DNA of 64,000 nt from DASXRA01 sp036502575. Lineage in GTDB: Bacteria > Actinomycetota > Actinomycetes > Mycobacteriales > Jatrophihabitantaceae. The position numbers were made by a program, and so were the translations under genes. Positions 9,138-17,596 of the stretch are shown one piece after another. Below the pieces are notes generated by a model that saw nothing but the letters and a program-made list of their open reading frames with translations, made no database searches and was not told where the DNA came from. Numbering within the stretch: the stretch's first letter is position 1; the number at the start of each line of letters is the position of its first letter. Where the stretch lies: the NCBI GenBank assembly GCA_036502575.1, contig DASXYL010000064.1, forward strand, positions 1 to 64,000, read 5' to 3'.

Positions 9138-9809
9138 ATGGTTTCTGGTAAAGCGACGACCTCGGTCAGCGCCATCGTGGCCGTGGCGGGGCTCGCGTTG
9201 CTTGTGAGCTGCGCTCCTCACCGCAGCTTACCTAGCCGGGCTGCGGAAACATCTATAGCTACGACATCGTCCGGCTCTACGGCGGCGAGACCCTCCGCGA
9301 CCGGCGGGCCGACGACTCGGCTGCGCACGTCGCATCCAACCCAGAACGGGCCAGTCGCCAACCCGACGGCGACCTTAGGCGCCGAGGGTCAGGTCATCGG
9401 CGCTGGCCCGACGTGCCCGATCATCTCCCCGGCTGCAGTGTCATCGGCATTCGACGGCGTGGTCAGCGCGACGGCTGTCAGCACTAGTCCGATCGGCAAC
9501 CCGCTGTGCGTCTTCACGCTGAGGACCTCGGACGTCGGCGCGGGCGGCACGGTGTCAATGTCGCTCGACGCAAAGGCCAGCGCGCGATCGTTCGGTCAGG
9601 TGAAGGGGCAGACCAAGGGCGCTACGACCGTGGACGGGCTCGGCCAAGACGGGTTTTACGTCAACGACGACTCCACGATGCGGTTTCTCAGTGGGAGCAC
9701 GTCGGTGGTCGTGCAGGCAACGATGAAGCTCCGGGCCGGAACGCAGTATGCCAAGCAGATCCGAGCTGACGTTCTGGCCGTGTCGAAGGCGATCGCCGCG
9801 CAGATCTGA
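9138..9809 (+). CDS. Lipoprotein, DUF3558-like
   Basis: The 223-residue protein has an N-terminal hydrophobic signal ending in LLVSC, a lipobox, followed by a Ser/Thr/Pro-rich linker (to about residue 85). A compact domain begins CPIISPAAVSSAF and contains a second Cys in NPLCVFTL, the pattern of actinobacterial DUF3558-type lipoproteins of unknown function. The ATG at 9138 follows GGGGGGTGG. TTA codons lie at 9228 and 9375. It would sit on the outer face of the membrane; its role in the polysaccharide locus is unknown. Confidence 0.7.
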   Translation: MVSGKATTSVSAIVAVAGLALLVSCAPHRSLPSRAAETSIATTSSGSTAARPSATGGPTTRLRTSHPTQNGPVANPTATLGAEGQVIGAGPTCPIISPAAVSSAFDGVVSATAVSTSPIGNPLCVFTLRTSDVGAGGTVSMSLDAKASARSFGQVKGQTKGATTVDGLGQDGFYVNDDSTMRFLSGSTSVVVQATMKLRAGTQYAKQIRADVLAVSKAIAAQI

Positions 9810-9820
9810 TTACATGATCA

Positions 9821-10099
9821 TCATGAGACGGCGGGTTGATCGACTAGATAGCCCCGCGCGGTGAGGTCATCCACCAGGGACCGCACGTCTGCATGCAGTT
9901 CGGCTGCGTCAGCGCCGTAAAAACGGGCGAGCCGATGGGCGATAGCGGCGACGGTGAGCTGCCCGTCGGCAAGGCGCCACACGTCACCGGCCGTCTGGTT
10001 GAGCACGAGCACCTCGTCGATGTCCGCGCGGTATAGGCAGACGTCGTCGTCGAGATCCTCGACAACGACGTTGGGCGCCGGCGTCGGCCGGTCGATCAT
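9821..10099 (-). CDS. PqqD-like small protein 2
   Basis: The 92-residue protein is a clearer PqqD-family member than copy 1, with LNQTAGDVWRLADGQLT (about residues 33-49) and a C-terminal DVRSLVDDLTARGYL. The ATG at 10099 is placed seven bases after AAGG; a GTG one codon upstream is equally in frame. It faces the Tat-exported LANTG protein across a 165-bp gap and lies about 2.8 kb from the HprK-like gene. A peptide- or protein-presenting role is inferred from the family. Confidence 0.78.
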   Translation of the reverse strand: MIDRPTPAPNVVVEDLDDDVCLYRADIDEVLVLNQTAGDVWRLADGQLTVAAIAHRLARFYGADAAELHADVRSLVDDLTARGYLVDQPAVS

Positions 10100-10167
10100 C
10101 ACGCCACCTTAGGGGAGGCGGGCATGCGCGGTGTACCCGAATAGCGAGCGGAGGTCACATCTTGGTG

Positions 10168-10190
10168 TTTGACGTAGCGCGGGCGTCAAA
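10168..10190. promoter_or_regulatory. Candidate operator between pqqD-like gene 2 and the Tat-protein gene
   Basis: TTTGACG (10168-10174) and CGTCAAA (10184-10190) form a perfect 7-bp inverted repeat with a 9-base spacer in the divergent gap. The left arm also resembles a -35 box (TTGACG). No matching regulator lies nearby. Confidence 0.35.
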
Positions 10191-10264
10191 TCAGCCCTAC
10201 GCTGTGAGATCAACAGGAGTGCCCTGCGGCCTGGCGCGGCATTTCTGACTTTTCGGGGGATGAC

Positions 10265-10720
10265 ATGACTCAGTTCGACAGACCTGCTGTGCCGGCAAGA
10301 GTCAGCCGGCGCGACCTGCTCAAGCGCGGCGCCGTAGTCGGGGTGGCCGCGGCGTGGACCGTTCCGCTGGTCCAAGTCGTCTCGATGACTCCGGCGCACG
10401 CGGACTCGCCGAGCGCGCCGCCAGTGCAGCCGCCGCCGGAGAACCCGCCGCCAGTAATCACCACACCGCCAACCCCCAAGCCGAGCCATCCGACGAAGTC
10501 GACGCCGCACGCACCAGCCGCCGCGACCTCGTCCGCGAGCACGCCGGTGACAGCGTCGTCCGGTGGCGGTGGCGGTGGCGCATTGGCGAACACGGGCACG
10601 ACCACGCCGGTCGCGCCGACCGTCGGCATCGGTGCTGCTGCTGTTGCCCTCGGGGCCGGCGCGCTGGCCGCGGCGCACGTCGTCAAGAATCGGCAGGAGC
10701 GTTCCGCCGATTCTGACTAG
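10265..10720 (+). CDS. Tat-exported protein with C-terminal LANTG sorting signal
   Basis: The 151-residue protein starts with a twin-arginine signal (SRRDLLKRG, hydrophobic core, then a probable cleavage after AHA near residue 46). A low-complexity Pro/Ser/Thr region follows. It ends with LANTG (about residues 114-118), a hydrophobic stretch and a short basic tail (KNRQER). LAxTG is the motif linked to class E sortases of high-GC Actinobacteria. The mature chain is almost entirely linker, so it may be a wall-anchored stalk or a modification substrate. The ATG follows CGGGGGATGAC. No sortase gene is in the window. Confidence 0.72.
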   Translation: MTQFDRPAVPARVSRRDLLKRGAVVGVAAAWTVPLVQVVSMTPAHADSPSAPPVQPPPENPPPVITTPPTPKPSHPTKSTPHAPAAATSSASTPVTASSGGGGGGALANTGTTTPVAPTVGIGAAAVALGAGALAAAHVVKNRQERSADSD

Positions 10721-11739
10721 CTTTCGCCGTGGACGACCGCAGGTGACCAGGCCTGCGCTATCAGTAGCTTGGGCTGCCCGGTGCCGTCTGCGGGCACCGA
10801 CCAGACATCGCTCACCGCAGCTTGCGACCCGGTCCGGGATATGCCGTACATGACCGTGTTGTTGTCGAGCCACTCGACTTGATCGTCGACGCTGTGGGTC
10901 TCGGCCAACAGCGTTACCTTGCCCGTTGCGACGTCGTAGCTGACCAGCTGCCACTTGCCCGGCGGCAGGTCGCCGCGCTGTTTGAACACGATGCGCTTGC
11001 CGTCGGGTGATAAGGACGGGCACTCGGCGTCCTCGTGCAGGGTGACGAGGCGGTGTTGGGCGACGCTGCCGCGCGCCAGCCACGTGTGCTTGGACCATTC
11101 AACAGTCACGAAGAACGTGTCGTCGTCCGCGGCGAAGGTGACGCCCCAGTAGTTGCGGTCGACGGGCTTGATGCTCTCGCCGTTGTGGATGAGGGTGAAG
11201 TTCTCGAGGCTGCCGAGGGACTTGCCGGCGACCGGCGTGATCACCGTGCGCGTCGAGAACGACGTGCCGGCGTAGGAGTCGCCGGATGTGAAACTCGTCG
11301 TGGCCGCGAACTTCCCGTCGCCTGATAGCCGCGCTCGGCTCGGGATTCCGGTGAGCGGCAGCTTTTGAGTGGCCTTGAAGGTGTTGTCGAGCACGTGGGC
11401 CGCGTAGGTGGTGACGACTCCCGGGTCCGACGACAGGCAGAGCACGTCGGCCGCAGTGGCGTAGACCCGGTCGCACGAGGTGCTGGAGATCGCCCGCGGG
11501 CCGTCCGGCTTGGACAGCGGGGCCATCGCTACGCTTCCGTAGGACGAGCCGAGCGCCTTGTTGACAAAGACGATCCGTGGCTGAGACTCCACCGCCGCCA
11601 GAGACATCTGTGCTACTGGCGGAGCATGCCGCGCAACATCCTTCTGATGATTCCGCGACGCGACGAGGTAACCGACACCGCTGCCCACCGCCGCGAGGCA
11701 AACCGCGACCAGGGCAATCAATCGGACCTTGAGGCTCAC
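10717..11739 (-). CDS. Membrane-anchored beta-propeller protein (TolB/PD40-like)
   Basis: The 340-residue protein has one N-terminal TM segment (about residues 6-24) and an extracytoplasmic domain of repeated strands. The unit SLSPDGKRIVFKQ is a PD40-type blade motif, so a beta-propeller is likely. The GTG start overlaps the TGA of the MFS gene (GTGA), and its last bases overlap the convergent Tat-protein stop. A much longer in-frame reading frame extends into the MFS gene and is an artefact. The ligand is unknown; co-expression with the MFS transporter is inferred. Confidence 0.65.
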   Translation of the reverse strand: MSLKVRLIALVAVCLAAVGSGVGYLVASRNHQKDVARHAPPVAQMSLAAVESQPRIVFVNKALGSSYGSVAMAPLSKPDGPRAISSTSCDRVYATAADVLCLSSDPGVVTTYAAHVLDNTFKATQKLPLTGIPSRARLSGDGKFAATTSFTSGDSYAGTSFSTRTVITPVAGKSLGSLENFTLIHNGESIKPVDRNYWGVTFAADDDTFFVTVEWSKHTWLARGSVAQHRLVTLHEDAECPSLSPDGKRIVFKQRGDLPPGKWQLVSYDVATGKVTLLAETHSVDDQVEWLDNNTVMYGISRTGSQAAVSDVWSVPADGTGQPKLLIAQAWSPAVVHGES

Positions 11740-13067
11740 GCGGGCACAGTCTGCCGTTCGAGGCCACGCAGGACGAGAGCGGCCACCGGGATGCACACCA
11801 GCAGCACCAGGCAGAACCAGCGGATCGTGCTCTGCAGCCCGATCTGATTCCACATCGTGCCGACGACCAACGAGGAGACGAAGCCGGCCAGCGCCTGGAA
11901 CGTCTGCGCCGTGGCGATGCCGCTCGTGCGCACCGCGGGCTCGACGGCCCGTCCGGCGAGAGCAGCCAGGATCCCGTCGGTTGCCGCGTAGTAGGTGCCC
12001 AGCATCACCAGGCAACCTACCGACAGCACGGGACCGGCGAACGGCCCAGCTGTGAACAGATAGCATGCGAGCAGCGCGACGTGCCCGCCGACGAAGACCC
12101 GCACCCGGCCGATCCGGTCCGCGAGCCGGCCCAAAGGCACCGCGACGACCAGGTAGGAGACGTTCATCCCGACCATGAGCAGTGCGTAGTAGTTGTTCGC
12201 CAGGTCCTCGCGAAGCTGTAGCTCCAGATACAGGAACGCATCGCCGACCGTGAGCAGCCCGAGCAGGCTGGCGGCGACGAGCAGCTTGGCCATCCGGGCG
12301 TTGGCCAGGTGGCGTAGCGAGACCCTTCCCGGCAGTGGCCGCGGGCCGGCGTTCGCCAACCGCTCGCGCTGCCGCCGTGGACGCAGGTCCGGGACGATCA
12401 GCAGCAGGACGGCGACGCCCACCACAGCGAAGCACAGCGACACCATGAACACCTGCCGGTAGCCGTCGAGGACCACCGTCAGGATCCAGAACGCGATCAG
12501 CGGACCGAGTGCGGCGCCGAGGCTGTCCAGCGAGCGGTGCACACCGTACGCGCGGCCGAGCGTCTCCGGCGGGGACGCCGCCGCGATGAGGGAGTCGCGC
12601 GGCGCGGTACGCAGGCCCTTGCCCAGGCGGTCACCGGTCACGACGAAGCTGATCGCGGTGAGGCTGTGGGCGAAGAGCAGGCCGATCCGGCTCAACGCCG
12701 AGGCGAAGTAGCCGACGAACGCGACCCACTTCGGATGGTCGGCCCGATCGGCGATCCAGCCGCCGACCAACCGAACCACTGCGCTGATCCCGTTGTAGAG
12801 GCCGTTGACGAAGCCGAATGCCTGCGGCGAGAGTCCGACGACGAAGATCAGGTACTTGGGCAGGACCGCATTGACGGATTCGGTGGAAATGTCGGTGAGC
12901 ATGCTGACTATGCCCAGCAGCACGACGATCGTCGCCACCCGCTGCCGGACGCGTACGCGCTGGCCGTTCGCCGGCCGATCGCGCAAAGTCAGGTACACCC
13001 AGACGCCCCCCGTCTGCCCGGCGAATTTCGCGCCAGCGCCGTAGTCTATGGCTGAAGTCCGCTGCAT
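11736..13067 (-). CDS. MFS transporter
   Basis: The 443-residue protein has about twelve hydrophobic segments and major-facilitator loop motifs: GGWIADRADHPKW between TM2 and TM3, and GDRLGKGLRTAPRDS with the conserved R-G-R pattern around TM4. The second half repeats the loop motif as PLGRLADRIGRVRV. It moves an unknown solute, probably coupled to protons. TM1 begins near residue 45, so an internal GTG may be the true start. It forms an operon with the overlapping beta-propeller gene. Confidence 0.8.
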   Translation of the reverse strand: MQRTSAIDYGAGAKFAGQTGGVWVYLTLRDRPANGQRVRVRQRVATIVVLLGIVSMLTDISTESVNAVLPKYLIFVVGLSPQAFGFVNGLYNGISAVVRLVGGWIADRADHPKWVAFVGYFASALSRIGLLFAHSLTAISFVVTGDRLGKGLRTAPRDSLIAAASPPETLGRAYGVHRSLDSLGAALGPLIAFWILTVVLDGYRQVFMVSLCFAVVGVAVLLLIVPDLRPRRQRERLANAGPRPLPGRVSLRHLANARMAKLLVAASLLGLLTVGDAFLYLELQLREDLANNYYALLMVGMNVSYLVVAVPLGRLADRIGRVRVFVGGHVALLACYLFTAGPFAGPVLSVGCLVMLGTYYAATDGILAALAGRAVEPAVRTSGIATAQTFQALAGFVSSLVVGTMWNQIGLQSTIRWFCLVLLVCIPVAALVLRGLERQTVPA

Positions 13068-13490
13068 CGTCGAAGATCAACGTAATTGCGCCGGACGTGA
13101 TGCGTCACCACGGGGGTAAGTCATGGCCGCACGGTCGGCGCGCGCGTTCTCGGCGCGCACAATCGGCATCGCGGTTCCTGCCGGGGATAGGTCCGGGTAT
13201 CACCTGGCGGGCTCGCGGCATCCGAGTCCCGGCGAGTCCACAGGACAACTCGGCCCGATTGGCGCGAGGCCGAGCGCGACGAAGTCGGTGGCTCCGGTGG
13301 CTTGAAGGGTGCGATACCGTCCGCCGGCGCCCAGCGCAAGATCACGTCCCCCGTGGACGTGGTGGTGTACCACGGCAGATCGAAACCCGCTGACACGAGC
13401 GGCGTGGACGGTTCCGGGCCTGGCGTTTGGCTGGCTCCAGATACTCGACGGCCCGAAGACGCTGGCTCGACCCGGAGAGGTCCCAGGTTC
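13068..13490. other. Intergenic or weakly coding stretch
   Basis: Several short frames cross this 423-bp region, including 13123-13305 (60 residues) and an N-terminal extension of the next gene from 13302, but none has a domain or convincing ribosome site. I see no tRNA, repeat or mobile element. Confidence 0.4.
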
Positions 13491-13829
13491 GTGTTGATTG
13501 TGGTCGCGAACCTAGTGGTGCTTGGCGGTCTCGTGGCGGTATGCGCGCTGCGGTGGTCCGTACTCGCCGCGTTGCTGCTCGGTGGGGTGTCGGCGGCGTT
13601 GTTGCCGGTGAACAACGGTCGGCTGGAGGGGCCGGTGCTGCTCACCGTGAATGCGACGCATGGGCTCACGGCGACGGACCTGGTCGCCTACTTTGGGTTC
13701 CTCGTCGTGATCTGGTCGACGATGCGGGCCCGCCGAACGGGCGCGGCGTCCGCGGGCCGCAAGCCCGTTGCGTTGGCGTCGCTGCTGCTCCTCTGTGGGC
13801 TGGCCGTCGCCTATGTCTATCGCAACTGA
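13491..13829 (+). CDS. Small multispanning membrane protein, unknown function
   Basis: The 112-residue protein has three hydrophobic segments (about residues 1-38, 50-70 and 92-109) separated by short polar loops. The GTG at 13491 is preceded by GGAGAGG at usable spacing. An open extension to 13302 (63 more residues, low complexity) cannot be excluded. No family is recognised. It stands alone between the MFS gene and mfd. Confidence 0.5.
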   Translation: MLIVVANLVVLGGLVAVCALRWSVLAALLLGGVSAALLPVNNGRLEGPVLLTVNATHGLTATDLVAYFGFLVVIWSTMRARRTGAASAGRKPVALASLLLLCGLAVAYVYRN

Positions 13830-13993
13830 GCGTCATCCCACCGCGGGTGGTTCGTCCGCGGTTGCAGGCACGGATCATTGCCATCCGACTTTGTGGCCGG
13901 CGCACGTGGCAGTCAGCGGCTGCGTAAGCTGGACTTACATCCCCATCTGAAGCTGGATCGGGGATTGCTGTGCTGCCCGGTGAGAGGTTGTTC

Positions 13994-16900
13994 ATGAGTT
14001 TGACTGGATTGCTCGACGCCGCGCTGACCGATCCGGCGCTCAGTTCCGCGGTCGAGTCGATCGGCACCCCGGACTTCACGGCGAGCGGGCCGGCGGCGTT
14101 GCGGCCGTTCCTGATCGCAGCCGTGGCTCGCGAGCGCAACGTGCTGGCGGTGACGAGCACCGGGGCCGAGGCCGAGGATCTCGCCGCAGCGCTGCGCTGC
14201 CTGCTGCCGCCGGACAGGGTGGCCGTGTATCCCGGGTGGGAGACGTTGCCGCACGAGCGCCTGTCGCCGCGGGCCGACACGGTGGGGCAGCGGCTGGCTG
14301 TGCTGAGAAGGCTCGCGCATCCGAGCACGGACGACCCGACCATCGGGCCGCTCAACGTGGTCATCGCCCCGATCAGAGCGGTGCTGCAGCCGCAGGCACC
14401 GGGGCTGGGCGACCTGGAACCGGTGGCCCTGAAAGCCGGCGACGCCGGCATGGAGCTCACCGACATCGTCACCGACCTGGTCGCGGCGGGGTACGCGCGG
14501 ACCGAGCTGGTCGAACGACGCGGCGAGTTCGCGGTGCGGGGCGGCATCCTCGACGTCTTCCCGCCGACCGAGGAGCACCCGCTGCGGGTGGAGTTCTGGG
14601 GCGACGAGGTCGAGGAGATCCGCTACTTCAAGGTGGCCGACCAGCGCTCGCTCGAGATCGCCGAGCACGGCCTGTGGGCGCCGCCGTGCCGGGAACTGCT
14701 GCTGACAGCTGATGTGCAGGCGCGGGCGGCCAAGCTGATGGATGAGCATCCCGAGCTCACCGAGCTGCTCGATCCGATCAGCCGCGGCGAGGCCGTCGAG
14801 GGCATGGAGGCGCTCGCGCCGGTGCTCGTCGACGACATGCGGCTCATGCTGCACGAACTGCCGAAGGGCTCGCACGTGATCGTCTGCGATCCCGAGCGGG
14901 TACGCACCCGGGCGGCGGATCTGGTGCACACGTCCGAAGAGTTCCTCGCGGCGTCATGGGCGGTGGCTGCCGGCGGGGGCAAGGCGCCGGTCGACCTGGC
15001 CGCGGCGTCGCTGCACTCCCTCGACGAGGCCCGCGAGGACGCGGCGGACCTCGGCGTGCCCTGGTGGGGCGTCACCCAGCTCGGCGCCGAGGTCACCAGC
15101 GCGTTCGAGTCGGCGCCGGAGTACCGCGGCGACACCGAGGCGGCGATGACCGACCTCAAGACGTGGACGCGCGAGGGCTGGCGGGTGGCGCTGGTCTTCG
15201 ACGGACACGGCACCGCGCAGCGCACCGTCGAGCGACTCGCCGAGGCCGAGGTGCCGGGACGGCTTAGCGCCACCGCTGACCCCGAGCCGGGCGTTGCGAT
15301 CGTCACCACCGGACGCCTGGCCGGCGGTCTCGTCGCGCCGGAGCTCAAGCTGGCGTTCCTGACCGAGGCCGACCTCACCGGCCAGCGCGGCTCGCTCACC
15401 AAGGACACGTCGCGGATGCCGTCCCGGCGGCGCAACGCGATCGACCCGATCCTGCTGCAGGCCGGCGACTTCGTGGTGCACGAGCAGCACGGCGTGGGCA
15501 AGTACGTCGAGATGGTGCGTCGCACGATCAACGGTGGCGAGCGCGAGTACCTGATCATCGAATACGCACCGGCTCGTCGCGGTCAGCCGGGCGATCGGCT
15601 GTTTGTGCCGACCGACGCGCTCGACCAGGTGACGAAGTACGTCGGCGGGGAGAGCCCGAGCCTGAACCGGCTCGGCGGTGCCGACTGGGCCAAGACGAAG
15701 GGCCGCGCCCGCAAGGCGGTCAAGGAGATCGCGGCGCAACTGATCCGCCTCTACAGCGCTCGGATGGCGACCAAGGGGTTCGCGTTCAGTCAGGACACCC
15801 CGTGGCAGCGCGAGCTCGAGGACGCCTTCCCCTACGTCGAGACGCCCGACCAGCTCGCCGCGATCGACGAAGTGAAACAAGACATGGAGAAGCCGCTGCC
15901 GATGGACCGCATCATCTGCGGCGACGTCGGCTACGGCAAGACGGAGGTGGCCGTGCGGGCGGCGTTCAAGGCGGTGCAGGACGGCAAGCAGGTGGCCGTG
16001 CTCGTGCCAACGACGCTGCTCTCCCACCAGCATCTGCAGACGTTCCGCGAGCGGATGGCGCAGTTCCCGGTCGAGGTCCGTGAGCTGTCGCGGTTCACCG
16101 CGCCGTCAGACGTCGAGTCGACGATCGACGGCATCGCCGACGGCAGCGCCGACATCGTGATCGGTACGCACCGCATCCTGCAGCAGACTGTCCGGTTCAA
16201 GGACCTGGGCCTGGTCGTCGTCGACGAGGAGCAGCGCTTCGGCGTCGAGCACAAGGAGTACCTCAAGTCGCTGCGCACCGCCGTCGACGTGCTGACCATG
16301 TCGGCTACGCCCATCCCGCGCACGCTCGAGATGTCGTTGACCGGGATCCGCGAGATGACCACGATCTTGACCCCGCCCGAGGAGCGCCATCCCATCCTGA
16401 CCTTCGTCGGCGCCCACGACGACCGGCAGATCGCCGCCGCGGTGCGTCGAGAACTCCTGAGAGATGGCCAGGTGTTCTACATCCACAATCGGGTCGACTC
16501 GATCAACCGGGCGGCGTCGCGCCTCTCCGAGTTGGTGCCCGAGGCGCGGATCGCCGTGGCGCACGGCCAGATGAGCGAGGACGCGCTCGAGCAGGTGATG
16601 GTCGGCTTCTGGGAGAAGAGCTTCGACGTCCTGGTGTGCACGACGATCGTCGAGTCGGGCCTGGACATCCCCAACGCCAACACGCTGATCGTCGAGCGCT
16701 CGGACATGTTCGGGCTATCGCAACTGCACCAGCTGCGCGGACGGGTGGGGCGGGCTCGCGAGCGCGGTTACGCGTACTTCCTGTATCCGCCGGAGAAGCC
16801 GCTCACCGAGACGGCCTACGACCGGCTGGCGACGATCGCGCAGCACACCGAGCTCGGGGCCGGCATGGCCGTGGCGATGAAGGACCTGGAGATCCGCGGG

Positions 16901-17473
16901 GCGGGCAACCTACTCGGCGGCGAGCAGGCCGGACACATCGGCGGCGTCGGCTTCGACCTCTACGTGCGCCTGGTCGGTGAGGCGGTGGCCGAGTTCCGCG
17001 GCGATGTCGCCGAGGAATCGGCCGACGTCAAGGTCGACCTGCCCGTCGACGCCAACCTGCCCGTCGAGTACCTGCCCGGTGAGCGGCTGCGCCTGGAGGC
17101 CTACCGAGCGCTGGCCGGCGCGACGACCGACGAGGCCGTCGACGGGGTGCGCGACGAGCTGATCGACCGATTCGGGCCGATCCCGCCGCCGGTCGAGAAC
17201 CTGCTCGCGGTGGCCCGGTTCAAGGTGCTGTGCCGGCGCTACGGCGTCACCGAGGTGTCGCTGCAGGGTTCGTCGGTGCGGTTCTCGCCGCTCGACCTGC
17301 CCGAGTCGGGTCAGCTTCGCCTGCAGCGCCTGTATGACCGCGCGCTGTACAAGCAGGCGGTCGGGACGGTGTCGGTGCCGCGTCCCAAGCAGCCCGGCCT
17401 CGGCGGCGATCCGTTGCGCGACATCGCCCTGCTGACCTGGTGCGGTGAAGTGCTGGCCCAGGTAGTTGGCTAG
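13994..17473 (+). CDS. mfd: Transcription-repair coupling factor Mfd
   Basis: This 1159-residue protein has the full Mfd layout. The UvrB-like N-terminal modules include YPGWETLPHERLSP. The RNA-polymerase-interacting domain is near residue 490 (GDFVVHEQHGVGKY). The RecG-like helicase has Walker A GDVGYGKTE, DEEQRFGVEHKE and the TRG motif with QLRGRVGRARERGYAY. The C-terminal TRCF domain ends at the stop. Mfd removes stalled RNA polymerase and recruits UvrA. The ATG follows GAGAGG; an upstream GTG at 13970 is less likely. Its last 303 bases recur downstream at 21933-22238, so its tail may have been exchanged. Confidence 0.97.
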   Translation: MSLTGLLDAALTDPALSSAVESIGTPDFTASGPAALRPFLIAAVARERNVLAVTSTGAEAEDLAAALRCLLPPDRVAVYPGWETLPHERLSPRADTVGQRLAVLRRLAHPSTDDPTIGPLNVVIAPIRAVLQPQAPGLGDLEPVALKAGDAGMELTDIVTDLVAAGYARTELVERRGEFAVRGGILDVFPPTEEHPLRVEFWGDEVEEIRYFKVADQRSLEIAEHGLWAPPCRELLLTADVQARAAKLMDEHPELTELLDPISRGEAVEGMEALAPVLVDDMRLMLHELPKGSHVIVCDPERVRTRAADLVHTSEEFLAASWAVAAGGGKAPVDLAAASLHSLDEAREDAADLGVPWWGVTQLGAEVTSAFESAPEYRGDTEAAMTDLKTWTREGWRVALVFDGHGTAQRTVERLAEAEVPGRLSATADPEPGVAIVTTGRLAGGLVAPELKLAFLTEADLTGQRGSLTKDTSRMPSRRRNAIDPILLQAGDFVVHEQHGVGKYVEMVRRTINGGEREYLIIEYAPARRGQPGDRLFVPTDALDQVTKYVGGESPSLNRLGGADWAKTKGRARKAVKEIAAQLIRLYSARMATKGFAFSQDTPWQRELEDAFPYVETPDQLAAIDEVKQDMEKPLPMDRIICGDVGYGKTEVAVRAAFKAVQDGKQVAVLVPTTLLSHQHLQTFRERMAQFPVEVRELSRFTAPSDVESTIDGIADGSADIVIGTHRILQQTVRFKDLGLVVVDEEQRFGVEHKEYLKSLRTAVDVLTMSATPIPRTLEMSLTGIREMTTILTPPEERHPILTFVGAHDDRQIAAAVRRELLRDGQVFYIHNRVDSINRAASRLSELVPEARIAVAHGQMSEDALEQVMVGFWEKSFDVLVCTTIVESGLDIPNANTLIVERSDMFGLSQLHQLRGRVGRARERGYAYFLYPPEKPLTETAYDRLATIAQHTELGAGMAVAMKDLEIRGAGNLLGGEQAGHIGGVGFDLYVRLVGEAVAEFRGDVAEESADVKVDLPVDANLPVEYLPGERLRLEAYRALAGATTDEAVDGVRDELIDRFGPIPPPVENLLAVARFKVLCRRYGVTEVSLQGSSVRFSPLDLPESGQLRLQRLYDRALYKQAVGTVSVPRPKQPGLGGDPLRDIALLTWCGEVLAQVVG
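17171..17473 (+). repeat. 3' end of mfd, first copy of a duplicated segment
   Basis: The terminal 303 bases of mfd, from TTCGGG to the stop, match 21933-22238 with about 15 substitutions and one added codon at the end. This copy is in frame with full-length mfd. Of the substitutions, 13 are silent. Confidence 0.92.
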
Positions 17474-17596
17474 CACTCGCCTGAACCTGCTCCGCTGCGT
17501 ATAGTCCCCTTGACGCGAACGCAACCTTGTCTCGGATCGAGTTTCCAGCGAATCGACGAAGGGTCGTCGCGCAGGATCGATTCGGGGGGATCGTTC

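Noticed and set aside
11740..12435. An N-terminal extension of the beta-propeller gene into the MFS gene
   Set aside because: The GTGA overlap at 11736-11739 gives a natural start directly before a TM segment; the extension is out-of-frame MFS sequence.
1..13067. A transposon or prophage as the source of the polysaccharide locus
   Set aside because: I found no integrase, transposase, terminal repeats or tRNA junction; only codon use hints at transfer.
13123..13305. A 60-codon frame ahead of the small membrane-protein gene
   Set aside because: It has only a weak GGGGGT before the ATG, no homology features and odd codon use; not supported.
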